Shown in pieces: positions 23,988 to 32,298 of a DNA stretch of 64,000 nt. The notes beneath the pieces are model-generated. The model made no database searches. It was given only the letters and a program-made list of their open reading frames with translations, and was not told the origin of the DNA. The position numbers and the translations under genes are program-made. The stretch comes from Thiodiazotropha sp040506195. Its GTDB lineage: Bacteria > Pseudomonadota > Gammaproteobacteria > Chromatiales > Chromatiaceae. How positions within the stretch are numbered: position 1 is the first letter of the stretch; the number at the start of each line of letters is the position of its first letter. The stretch is from positions 310,001-374,000 of the forward strand of contig JBEVXH010000005.1 in assembly GCA_040506195.1 (NCBI GenBank), in the 5' to 3' direction.

Positions 23988-25255
23988 AAACCACCGGGCT
24001 CTCTCTCGATCAGGCCCCACCGATCATCATACCTTTCATATTCTTTCTCACAGCCTCACTGTTCAGCGTCATCGTGGGAATCGTCTTGATGATAGAAGCC
24101 GAGGCGGTCTTTCTGTCCCGTTGGAGTCCTCCGGCGTTGGGCATCACCCATTTAATGACCGTTGGATTTCTCGCTCAGGTGATGACGGGCGCCATGATCC
24201 AACTATTACCTGTGTTGGCTGGTTCTCCCATTCCGGCAGTCAACGCAGTAAGCAGAATTATCCATCTGTCACTTTTCGCCGGCGCCTTGCTGATGGGGTT
24301 GGGTTTTATCCGTTCCCATCAATCTGTTCTCGTTACAGGCGCCGGCCTCGTATTATTCGCGATTACCCTGTTTCTACTCGCCATGGCGGTTTCCCTGATC
24401 AGCTCCAAGAGTCGGCATGACAATGCACTTCCAATCGGCCTCGGTTGGATGGCTGTCATTCCCACGGTGGCTATCGGCGCCTACATGGTCCTGGGGCTAT
24501 CCGGTATGTTGACGATAAACGACATGCCTGTGCTCATCGCTGTCCATCTCTCATGGGGGCTATTAGGATGGGTCGGTATTGTGCTATTTGCGACAATTTT
24601 CCAGATAATACCGATCTTTTATATTACCGGGGAAATGCCGGTCAATATCAGGGACATCTCCTTCACTATCGTTTTCGCATTGCTGGCGTTGTTCAGCTTG
24701 TCGCAATATATCAACAGCGAACTGCTTGCCTATAGTCTGCCGATGGTTGTTGCGCTGTTTCTTCTGTTGAGTCTCGTACTGTTTCAAATGATATGGAAAC
24801 GCAGACGAAAGATAGTCGACATGACATTGGTTTTCCTCTGGACAGGCCTGATCTGTTTGGCGCTTGCAGCTATTGTCTGGATGCTTGGTGACAATGAACT
24901 TCTGGTCGGGGTGCTTTTGCTTGGCGGCGTCTGTATAACCATCCCGATCGGGATTATCTACAAAGTCATCCCGTTTCTATGCTGGTTTCACCTGCAGAGT
25001 CTGTTAGTGAAGCAGGGGAGGCTGTCGTCCAGGCTGCCATCGATGAAACACTACATCAATGAAGTGGATGCAAAGCGCCACTATCTGTTGCATCTGGCGG
25101 CAATTGCAGTGACCGCTGCCGCTACACTGATGCCGGCAACGCTAGCGAGAACTTCCGGCATTGCTTTAAGCCTGTCCTCACTCTATTTTTTAAAGAATCT
25201 GCTGTTCGCGTTGTTGAGATTCAACAAACAACAACGGGCACTCTTGGATAGATGA
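23984..25255 (+). CDS. Twelve-helix membrane protein related to NnrS/haem-copper oxidase subunit I
   Basis: 423 residues from GTG, about 12 membrane helices. An early segment (HLMTVGFLAQVMTGAMIQLLPVLAG) and a later one (HLSWGLLGWVGIVLFATIFQIIPIFYITG) each carry a His near the membrane face, as in NnrS and related haem-copper-oxidase-like proteins, but the full set of NorB ligands is absent. It is coupled to the DUF2249 gene. AAGGAGG is only two bases from the GTG, so the start may be slightly different. Likely part of the NO response; exact role unknown. Confidence 0.7.
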   Translation: MKTTGLSLDQAPPIIIPFIFFLTASLFSVIVGIVLMIEAEAVFLSRWSPPALGITHLMTVGFLAQVMTGAMIQLLPVLAGSPIPAVNAVSRIIHLSLFAGALLMGLGFIRSHQSVLVTGAGLVLFAITLFLLAMAVSLISSKSRHDNALPIGLGWMAVIPTVAIGAYMVLGLSGMLTINDMPVLIAVHLSWGLLGWVGIVLFATIFQIIPIFYITGEMPVNIRDISFTIVFALLALFSLSQYINSELLAYSLPMVVALFLLLSLVLFQMIWKRRRKIVDMTLVFLWTGLICLALAAIVWMLGDNELLVGVLLLGGVCITIPIGIIYKVIPFLCWFHLQSLLVKQGRLSSRLPSMKHYINEVDAKRHYLLHLAAIAVTAAATLMPATLARTSGIALSLSSLYFLKNLLFALLRFNKQQRALLDR

Positions 25256-25289
25256 TGATATATCGCTTGCGAAGCGACCGGATGGTGGA

Positions 25290-26030
25290 ATGTACACTCA
25301 ACTGTTGATGCTTATCGCACTCTTTCCAGTCCTGGTCTATGGCCAGGACTGGAAGCCATTATCGAAGGGCGACTGCTTGCAACCGGCACCCTTCCGTGAT
25401 TATCGCCATTGTGATTTCAATGGCAGGGATCTTTCCGCAGTCAATCTTGAAGGCAGTCAGCTGAGCGGCGTCAATTTACAGAATGCCAGGATGCCGGGTT
25501 GCAATCTGGAGGGGGCGACGCTTAACGATGCCGACCTCAAATGGGCTATGCTGTCCGGCTGCAGGGCATCCTCGGCGGATTTCACCAAGGCCGACCTGTT
25601 TCACACCAATCTGGACGACAGCAGCATCGACAATGCCGATTTCACCAAGGCCAATCTGTTCGGCGCAAGTCTGAATGGGGTAACTGCCGACAGGGCCGAT
25701 TTCTCCCATGCAAACCTAAAGGACATATCCATGGAGGAGAGCCGGCTGACGAACTGTAATTTTGATCAGGCCTTCATGATGCGGGCTGTGCTTATCGAAA
25801 GCGACTTGAGCGGCTCAAGCTTCCGTCAAGTGGTATTGACAGGCGCCGCGTTGGAGTTTGCGGACTTCACCCGAGCCGATCTAACCGGCGCGCTGCTGAA
25901 CGGGACAACATTGACAGAGACACGGTTCCGGGGCGCTAGACTCACAGGAAGCCGTTTTGTCAATGCGCGTATGCAGTCGCCGGATTTTACCGATGTCATC
26001 GATCCGCCTAAGGATCTTGTCAGCGACTGA
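25290..26030 (+). CDS. Exported pentapeptide-repeat protein
   Basis: 246 residues. A signal peptide (LLMLIALFPVLVYG) is followed by a short linker and about 30 pentapeptide repeats of the A(D/N)LxX type (for example DLSAVNLEGSQLSG, ADFTKADLFHTNL, ADFTKANLFGASL), which fold into a right-handed quadrilateral helix. Most such proteins are cytosolic, so the signal peptide stands out. It is encoded after the NO-response group and before an FNR/DNR box. No catalytic residues are expected; a binding or scaffold role in the periplasm is possible. Confidence 0.85.
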   Translation: MYTQLLMLIALFPVLVYGQDWKPLSKGDCLQPAPFRDYRHCDFNGRDLSAVNLEGSQLSGVNLQNARMPGCNLEGATLNDADLKWAMLSGCRASSADFTKADLFHTNLDDSSIDNADFTKANLFGASLNGVTADRADFSHANLKDISMEESRLTNCNFDQAFMMRAVLIESDLSGSSFRQVVLTGAALEFADFTRADLTGALLNGTTLTETRFRGARLTGSRFVNARMQSPDFTDVIDPPKDLVSD

Positions 26031-26073
26031 GTGCATGTAAGATTGACGCTCTCCGACATCCACCGGGCATGGA

Positions 26074-26087
26074 TTGATCTTCATCAA
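26074..26087. promoter_or_regulatory. FNR/DNR-type box of the SCO-fusion operon
   Basis: TTGATCTTCATCAA, perfect half-sites. Centre about 143 bases before the first gene (26223), longer than for most boxes here. Confidence 0.72.
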
Positions 26088-26222
26088 TCTGCGATAGCTC
26101 GAGATAGGCTTTAATACTCACCCATTAGCAATCATCCGGAAGATGTCGGTCTATGGCTGACAATCTCTGTTTGCCGGGCTATGATCCATCTCTATCCATC
26201 TATATAGATAGGGTTAGGAAAA

Positions 26223-26594
26223 TTGCCTAATTATATGTTATTTAAATTAAATAAATTAACTTTGATGTTTACTGCAAGCCTTGCCCTGACGACTGTTCAG
26301 CCAAGAGAGGCGTCAGCGCAGAGCAGCGAGCAGCTTGCGGCCATCACTGCGCTCGGTTCACTCAACGGCATCGCGCTGCACTGTAAGGCGCTAAGTGAAA
26401 CACAACGAATCAAGCGGACATTGGTGGCGACACTCCCGAAGCGGCGTCAGCTGGGCGAACTGTTCGATTATGAAACCAATCGGTCATTCATGGCGTTTAT
26501 CGAGAAAAACAACACCTGTCCAACTCCCCAGTCATTGGAACAACGGGTCGATGAGGCCCTTGATAGGTTGAAATCATTCTATCCCGCAAAATGA
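26223..26594 (+). CDS. Small exported protein of unknown function
   Basis: 123 residues from a TTG with AGGAAA five bases upstream; an ATG at 26235 is the alternative. A signal peptide (LTLMFTASLALTTVQPREASA) precedes a helical domain with two Cys (ALHCKAL and NNTCPTP) that could form a disulfide. It overlaps the start of the SCO fusion gene by four bases (ATGA), so the two are made together and the small protein may assist it. Confidence 0.7.
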   Translation: MPNYMLFKLNKLTLMFTASLALTTVQPREASAQSSEQLAAITALGSLNGIALHCKALSETQRIKRTLVATLPKRRQLGELFDYETNRSFMAFIEKNNTCPTPQSLEQRVDEALDRLKSFYPAK

Positions 26595-28033
26595 GTTGTC
26601 ATAAATCAAGGCTACCGCTAGTTTTCCCCCTTCTGATTCTTGGGCTGTTGATTGCCCCTGTATCCGAGGGCGCAGACTCCCTGCGCGTCACGGCCAGCAT
26701 AAAACCGATTCACTCGATCATTGCCGGACTGATGAAGGACGCGGAAACACCTGAGTTGCTGATCGATGATCAGATTCCTTATGCTTACAGCCCCACCGAG
26801 GAGCAGCTGGCGTCGATGCGCAGTGCGGACATACTGTTCTGGGTAGGCGCCGAACTTGAGCCGCGACTCGCTGAGGTCATCGCATCCCTGCCCCCGCAGG
26901 TGAAAGTGATTGAACTGCTATCGCATCAGGGCATGAAGATACTTCCTGCGAGGGCGGATCCTGATCAACGCGATCCCTTCTTCTGGCTGGACAATCGAAA
27001 CCTGCTCATCATCATCGACGACATCGCCCGGCTTCTACAGGATGCCGATCCTCTGCGCACCCATCTATATGAACGAAACAGACGCAATATTCTTTCACGC
27101 CTGTCGCGAATCGACAGAGAGTATGAATATGGCTACCGTGGCATGAAGGCCGGCTTGGGCATTCAGTACTTCGATACACTGCAATATTTCGAACAGGCGT
27201 ATGCGTTACAGATCATCGACCATGTGGCCAGTACACCAGGCAAGGGAATAGATACAGCCGAATTGCTCAAGGTCCGAGAGAAAATCGTTAACGGAGAAGT
27301 GACCTGCCTGTTGTCGGAAAGCGGCTTTCCAGTCAGGCACAGCGAACTGCTGATGAATAAGGGCAGTGTCAATCATGGAGAATTGAACAGCCTGGGTTTC
27401 GGTGTTACGGCTGGGCCCAATCTCTACTTCGAGATCATGGAACACAACACCAATGTGATCAAACGCTGCCTGAAAGCCGAGTCACAGACCGACGAAACCG
27501 CATCAAGAACGATCATACCGGAGCGCGCCGTGTCGATTGAAGGCATCGGCGGCGGTCAGTATATCCTGACAGATCATATGGGGAGGCTGGTCACCAAGGA
27601 GAGCATGAAGGGAAAATATCAGATAGTCTATTTCGGCTATACTTTCTGTCCCGACATATGTCCCACCTCATTGCAGATTCTATTCCAGGCACTGGATATT
27701 CTCGGCGAGGGATCGGAGCTGTTTCAGCCCTATTTCATTACTATCGACCCAGGCCGGGATACCATCGCAGTGATGAGAAACTATGTGCAGTATTACGATG
27801 AGCGCCTGATTGGAGTCACCGGTTCCGTTGAGATGATTGAAAGAGTGGCCAGCCAGTTCAAGGCGAGATACGAAAAGGTCGTGGAGGAAGATACAACTGA
27901 TCCGTCGATGTATCTGATGGACCATACCGCCAGTCTCTATCTCCTCGACCCGGAGGGAAGGTTCCTCACGAAATTTGCCCATGGCATTGCACCTGAAGAC
28001 CTTGCACGGCAGCTTCGTATGCTGCTGCCTTGA
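26591..28033 (+). CDS. ZnuA-like substrate-binding domain fused to SCO1/SenC
   Basis: 480 residues. After a signal peptide (about 1-28) comes a ZnuA/TroA-type solute-binding fold (30-295), then a SCO1/SenC thioredoxin-fold domain (310-480). The SCO copper site is intact: C353-PDI-C357 and His445 (MDHTASLYLLD). In the ZnuA-like half the usual metal His positions are changed: PYAY at 63-66 (Tyr64), DPFFWLD at 128-134 (Phe130), YFDTLQYF at 193-200 (Phe194). SCO proteins load copper into CuA sites; nosZ, which has a CuA site, is the next gene. A copper-delivery role for NosZ is therefore likely, with the N-terminal domain serving binding or docking rather than zinc uptake. Confidence 0.85.
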   Translation: MSCHKSRLPLVFPLLILGLLIAPVSEGADSLRVTASIKPIHSIIAGLMKDAETPELLIDDQIPYAYSPTEEQLASMRSADILFWVGAELEPRLAEVIASLPPQVKVIELLSHQGMKILPARADPDQRDPFFWLDNRNLLIIIDDIARLLQDADPLRTHLYERNRRNILSRLSRIDREYEYGYRGMKAGLGIQYFDTLQYFEQAYALQIIDHVASTPGKGIDTAELLKVREKIVNGEVTCLLSESGFPVRHSELLMNKGSVNHGELNSLGFGVTAGPNLYFEIMEHNTNVIKRCLKAESQTDETASRTIIPERAVSIEGIGGGQYILTDHMGRLVTKESMKGKYQIVYFGYTFCPDICPTSLQILFQALDILGEGSELFQPYFITIDPGRDTIAVMRNYVQYYDERLIGVTGSVEMIERVASQFKARYEKVVEEDTTDPSMYLMDHTASLYLLDPEGRFLTKFAHGIAPEDLARQLRMLLP

Positions 28034-28189
28034 TAATCCTTATATAGCGCGAGAATTTTGATAAACAAAATCCATTAATTTCAATGCAATTGATCTGACT
28101 TTTATCCTTGTTTCTCTAATAGGCTATCTATTGAGTCGGTAGATTATTGCAGTCTGTTTAAACTTGTTTCCACTGCCCAACTATGGCAT

Positions 28190-28203
28190 TTGACCTACAT
28201 CAA
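28190..28203. promoter_or_regulatory. FNR/DNR-type box of nosZ
   Basis: TTGACCTACATCAA. Centre 93 bases before the nosZ ATG at 28290. Confidence 0.75.
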
Positions 28204-28289
28204 TGTGTCATATGACTCACTTTTGCGACCATTCCCGTATGATGCCGTCTGGTATCTCGCATCTCTTCCAACCATGGGGACGGGAAATA

Positions 28290-30587
28290 ATGAACAAAAG
28301 CTTGAAAAGCATATCTGCACTGGTAATGGGTTTGGGGATCGGTATGGGCGCCGCTTCCAATGCCTCAGCCCAGTCATCCTTAGAGGAGGTCATGAAGGAG
28401 CGTGGCCTGACGCAGAAGGACCTCTTGGCAGCCGCCAAAACCTATACGCCGACCGGTGGGCGGGATGAGTATCTGGCCTTCAGTTCGGGGGGACAGAGCG
28501 GCCAGGTCATCGTATACGGTGTGCCATCCATGAGGATCCTGAAGTATATTGCGGTGTTTACTCCGGAGCCTTGGCAGGGTTATGGCTTCGATGATGAATC
28601 CAAGGCTGTATTGGCACAGGGCAGAATCAACGGTAAAGACATCACCTATGGTGATACCCATCACCCTGCGTTCTCTGAAACCGAGGGTGAGTACAATGGC
28701 CGCTATCTGTTCATCAACGATAAGGCCAACCCGCGCATGGCGGTCATCGACCTGCACGATTTCGAGACCAAGCAGATCGTCGTTAACCCATTCATGAAAT
28801 CCGAGCATGGTGGCGCCTTCGTGACGCCTAATACCGAATATGTCATGGAGGCGGCGCAATATGCAGCGCCTTTCAGCGACGACTTCGTACCGCTCGAAGA
28901 GTTCAATGAGAAGTACCGGGGTGCGGTAACCTACTGGAAGTTCGACGACAAGAAAGGTCGTCTCGATCCCGAGAAATCATTTACCTTCGAACTGCCTCCC
29001 TACAGCCAGGACCTCTCCGACGCCGGTAAAGGACCCTCCATGGGTTGGGGTTTCACCAACTCCTTCTGTTCCGAGCGTTATGTGGGCGGTATCGAGCGCG
29101 GACGTCCTCCTTTCGAGGCCGGCTGCTCCCAGAAAGATACCGACTTCCTGCATGTCACCAACTGGCAGAAGGCCGCCGAGCTGGTTGCCGCCGGTAAGGT
29201 CAAGAAGTCCAAGGGCGCTTACATGATCCCCATGGATCAGGCGGTCAAAGAGGGTCTGCTCTATCTGATCCCAGAGCCCAAGAGTCCGCATGGCGTCGAT
29301 GTAAGCCCGGACGGCACTCACATCATCGTTTCCGGTAAGCTGGACAGTCACGCCTGGGTCTACAGCTGGGATAAGATCCAAAAAGCCATCAAGAACAAGA
29401 AGTTCGAAGGCAAAGACCCCTATGGTATTCCGATCATTGCCATGAAGGATGCCCTGCATACCCAAGTACAGGTGGGCCTGGGTCCGTTGCATACCCAGTA
29501 TGATGCGAAAAAGTGTGTGGTCTATACCTCGATCTACGTCGACTCGATGGTTACCAAGTGGGACTACTGCGAAGGCAAGGTGCTGGATCAACTGCATATC
29601 CACTACAATATCGGCCATCTGGTAGCGATGGAGGGCGACTCTGTTTCACCTGACGGTAAATATCTGATCTCCCTGAACAAGCTGGCTATCGACCGCTTCA
29701 ATCCTGTCGGTCCTCTGCATCCGCAGAACCATCAGCTGATCGATATCAGCGGCGATAAGATGCAACTGCTCTACGATATGCCGCTGCCGCTTGGCGAACC
29801 CCACTATGTTGTGGCGATCAAGGCCGACAAACTGAAACCGGTAGTACGCTACAAATCAGGCTGGAACAGCCGTGCCGATGCCAAGTCTCCCTACAAGACC
29901 CGTGCGGGACGTGAGAAGGTCGTGAAGGATGAGAATGGCGTAGTGCATGTCTACGGTACGGTTATCCGTTCCCATATCACGCCTGAGATCATCGAAGTGG
30001 AAGAGGGCGACACTGTCTCAATCCATCTTACCAACCTGGAGCGTGCTGAAGACGAGACCCACGGTTTTGCGCTCTATAACGAGAACGTGAATCTCTCCAT
30101 CGAACCAGGCAAAACCGTGTCGGCTACCTTCAAAGCCGACAAGGCTGGCGTCTATCCCTACTATTGCACCGAGTTCTGTTCGGCGCTCCATCTCGAGATG
30201 CAGGGCTATCTGCTGGTCAAACCGAAAGGTTATGTAGCCAAGACCACTCAGATGACAGAGGGAACGAAATACACCGAGGCTGACTACAAGAAACAGGTCA
30301 AGACCAATCTGGATACCCAGGCTGTCATCGACTCTGTGGTCGGCTTCATTACCAGCCACAACTACAAAGACTTCCCGGAAGTTGTAGCACTTGTGGAAGA
30401 TGCCACCGATCAGCTCGGATTCGCGGAAGAGGCGAAGAAGAAGTCCGAGACGTTCGCGGCCAAGGGTGACTTTCAGAACGCCACTCTATGGGCGGGCCAA
30501 TGGTGGCAGTATCAGGTCAAGACGGCTGATCTGGGACTGCGTGCCAAGACCTTCCTCGAGGAGCATGGCGCTAAGAAAGTCAAATAG
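28290..30587 (+). CDS. nosZ: Nitrous oxide reductase, clade II (Sec-exported)
   Basis: 765 residues. It reduces N2O to N2 in the periplasm. The N-terminus is a Sec signal (KSLKSISALVMGLGIGMGAASNASA) without a twin-arginine motif, as in clade II enzymes. A seven-bladed propeller holds the CuZ histidines (DTHHPAF, PHGVDVSPDG, GPLHTQYD, YNIGHLVAMEG, GEPHYVVAI); the CuA domain has ETHGFAL and CTEFCSALHLEMQGY. About 90 residues follow the CuA domain, helical and without a haem motif, an unusual tail. The ATG at 28290 has GGGACGGGAA upstream; an earlier frame opening at 28203 overlaps the regulatory box and is rejected. Confidence 0.96.
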   Translation: MNKSLKSISALVMGLGIGMGAASNASAQSSLEEVMKERGLTQKDLLAAAKTYTPTGGRDEYLAFSSGGQSGQVIVYGVPSMRILKYIAVFTPEPWQGYGFDDESKAVLAQGRINGKDITYGDTHHPAFSETEGEYNGRYLFINDKANPRMAVIDLHDFETKQIVVNPFMKSEHGGAFVTPNTEYVMEAAQYAAPFSDDFVPLEEFNEKYRGAVTYWKFDDKKGRLDPEKSFTFELPPYSQDLSDAGKGPSMGWGFTNSFCSERYVGGIERGRPPFEAGCSQKDTDFLHVTNWQKAAELVAAGKVKKSKGAYMIPMDQAVKEGLLYLIPEPKSPHGVDVSPDGTHIIVSGKLDSHAWVYSWDKIQKAIKNKKFEGKDPYGIPIIAMKDALHTQVQVGLGPLHTQYDAKKCVVYTSIYVDSMVTKWDYCEGKVLDQLHIHYNIGHLVAMEGDSVSPDGKYLISLNKLAIDRFNPVGPLHPQNHQLIDISGDKMQLLYDMPLPLGEPHYVVAIKADKLKPVVRYKSGWNSRADAKSPYKTRAGREKVVKDENGVVHVYGTVIRSHITPEIIEVEEGDTVSIHLTNLERAEDETHGFALYNENVNLSIEPGKTVSATFKADKAGVYPYYCTEFCSALHLEMQGYLLVKPKGYVAKTTQMTEGTKYTEADYKKQVKTNLDTQAVIDSVVGFITSHNYKDFPEVVALVEDATDQLGFAEEAKKKSETFAAKGDFQNATLWAGQWWQYQVKTADLGLRAKTFLEEHGAKKVK

Positions 30588-30616
30588 ACTGTCCTTCAGG
30601 TCTTTGAGTGAGCGTG

Positions 30617-30640
30617 GAAAGGGGCCATCCGGCCCCTTTC
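30617..30640 (+). terminator. Hairpin after nosZ
   Basis: GAAAGGGGCC-ATCC-GGCCCCTTTC, a perfect 10-bp stem with a 4-base loop. The T-run after it is weak, so it may attenuate rather than fully stop transcription into the downstream cytochromes. Confidence 0.65.
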
Positions 30641-30782
30641 TACGTTGAGGATATAATTCACATAAAACTTCAGAGGTTTTTAGGGATCTGATTTAACATA
30701 GCTCAATTCATCTGACTACAGAATGCAATAGAGTTATGCCATCGGAAAAGACTATTGCCCTATTTTGCTAGAGGAAATCGAT

Positions 30783-31106
30783 ATGATGAAAATTGTTGAA
30801 ATCGCATTGTCATCTGCTGCACTGCTGTTTGCTGTTGGGATTACCACTCAGGCACAGGCCGCCGATGGGGCGGAACTTTATAAGACCAAGACCTGCTGGT
30901 CCTGTCACGGTAAAGATGCCAATACACCGATTATGCCTATCTATCCAAAGCTTGCCGGGCAGAATGCCGACTATGCCTTCAATCAGATGATGGATATCAA
31001 ATCCGGTGCCCGCAGTAATGGCCAGACCGCAGCCATGAAGGGTGTCATGGGGCTTGTTTCCGAAGAGGAGATGCGTGCGATAGCTGACTGGTTGGGCACC
31101 CTGTAA
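30783..31106 (+). CDS. Monohaem periplasmic cytochrome c
   Basis: 107 residues with a signal peptide (VEIALSSAALLFAVGITTQAQA) and one haem site CWSCH; a later Met (ATAMKGVMGLVSE) should be the sixth ligand. This is a class I cytochrome of the kind encoded next to clade II nosZ (sometimes called nosC). Start ATG 30783 has AGAGGAA seven bases upstream; an in-frame TTG at 30765 is rejected. It probably donates electrons to NosZ. Confidence 0.85.
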   Translation: MMKIVEIALSSAALLFAVGITTQAQAADGAELYKTKTCWSCHGKDANTPIMPIYPKLAGQNADYAFNQMMDIKSGARSNGQTAAMKGVMGLVSEEEMRAIADWLGTL

Positions 31107-31158
31107 ATCCAGTGTGAATCTGCTGCTGATTCCATCAGAAGATGCCGAATTGGGGCAG

Positions 31159-31172
31159 TTGATGTATATCAA
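31159..31172. promoter_or_regulatory. FNR/DNR-type box of the dihaem cytochrome and nos accessory genes
   Basis: TTGATGTATATCAA, perfect half-sites. It sits 50 bases after the monohaem cytochrome stop and its centre is about 152 bases before the next gene. Confidence 0.75.
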
Positions 31173-31317
31173 AGTGTTCTAATATAGCCTGTGACACACT
31201 GCAGCATCTCTTTTCAGGGGCTGAATCGGCTTAACAGTAGAACCTGATTTTTAGCACCTGAATAAGGTGGCAAATCCGAACTATCCCCAGTGACAGATCA
31301 TGGGGCTGGAGAATCGA

Positions 31318-32070
31318 ATGATGAAAGTAAAACCGATGTTGAAGAGCCTGACCGCCGCTTTGGGCGCAATCTTATGCAGCAGTGCCCTGGCCGGCTGGAA
31401 CGAAGTCGGCGGCGAGAAGGATGAAGCGATGCTGCTGACCCCCGACCGTGAGCGTGGTATTGCAGTTTATGAAGTCTGCTCGGCCTGCCATCTTTTAGAG
31501 GGTTGGGGTCTGTCGGACGGTACCTTCCCTCAATTGGCGGGACAGCATCGTAACGTACTGATCAAGCAGTTGGCTGATATTCGCGCCCAGAACCGCGACA
31601 ATCCGACAATGTACCCGTTTGCCTTGGACGAGCAGATCATGGCCGCTTCCGGCTATCATAAGGGTGACATCAAACCCGCGCAGCTGGTTGCCGATGTCAC
31701 CGCCTATATCGCTAAACTACCGATGAATCCGGAAAACGGTAAAGGCCCCTGGAATAAACTGTTCCCGGAATTCGAACAAGGCAAAAAGCTGTACGATGAC
31801 AACTGCGTGCAGTGTCACGGTGAGATCGGTGAAGGGGATGACGTAAAGTTCTATCCCAAGATTCACGGACAGCACTATGCCTACATGCTGCGTCAGTTCG
31901 AGTGGATTCGTGACGGTAAACGCCGCAATGCCAACCCCGACATGGTGGAGCAGATAAAAAACTTCTCCAACAAGGATATGCAGATGGTCATCAACTACGT
32001 ATCCAGACTGCCGGTGCCAAAGGATATGCTTGCTCCCTCCAAGGATTGGCAAAACCCGGACTACGATTGA
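31318..32070 (+). CDS. Dihaem cytochrome c (c4/NosC type)
   Basis: 250 residues, signal peptide (LKSLTAALGAILCSSALA) and two class I domains with CSACH and CVQCH; both domains end in KIHGQH/QLAGQHR-like c4 patterns. Start chosen at ATG 31318, with GGAGAAT upstream, over ATG 31300. Clade II nos clusters commonly carry two cytochromes c between nosZ and nosB, as here. Likely electron carrier to NosZ. Confidence 0.85.
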   Translation: MMKVKPMLKSLTAALGAILCSSALAGWNEVGGEKDEAMLLTPDRERGIAVYEVCSACHLLEGWGLSDGTFPQLAGQHRNVLIKQLADIRAQNRDNPTMYPFALDEQIMAASGYHKGDIKPAQLVADVTAYIAKLPMNPENGKGPWNKLFPEFEQGKKLYDDNCVQCHGEIGEGDDVKFYPKIHGQHYAYMLRQFEWIRDGKRRNANPDMVEQIKNFSNKDMQMVINYVSRLPVPKDMLAPSKDWQNPDYD

Positions 32071-32100
32071 TCCAGCCTGACAGACATGGCCTGTTGAACC

Positions 32101-32127
32101 GGCAACCCGTCATCATGACGGGTTGCC
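32101..32127 (+). terminator. Strong hairpin after the dihaem cytochrome gene
   Basis: GGCAACCCGTCA-TCA-TGACGGGTTGCC, a perfect 12-bp stem with a 3-base loop, followed by a TCTCTCTG tract rather than pure T. Probably a terminator or a stabilising end; nosB starts 170 bases later with no FNR/DNR box that I can see. Confidence 0.7.
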
Positions 32128-32298
32128 TCTCTCTGCGGGACTTGTCTGACTCAGGTTCAGGTCAGGCTGAGGTGCGATGCAAAACTGGTGGTTCAAACGC
32201 CTGCCGTACATTGGACTTCACTTCCCAGCCCAATCTGAAAGTCACTATCTCAATCATTCCAACCACTGGAAACTGAATCGCTTTCATAGAGATACGCC

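Noticed and set aside
25263..25277. The small palindrome TCGCTTGCGAAGCGA before the pentapeptide-repeat gene.
   Set aside because: A six-bp stem with no T-run and no second copy nearby; too weak to call a terminator or operator.
32046..32276. A 76-codon plus-strand frame after the dihaem cytochrome.
   Set aside because: It overlaps the end of the cytochrome gene and covers a perfect 12-bp hairpin; composition is not protein-like.
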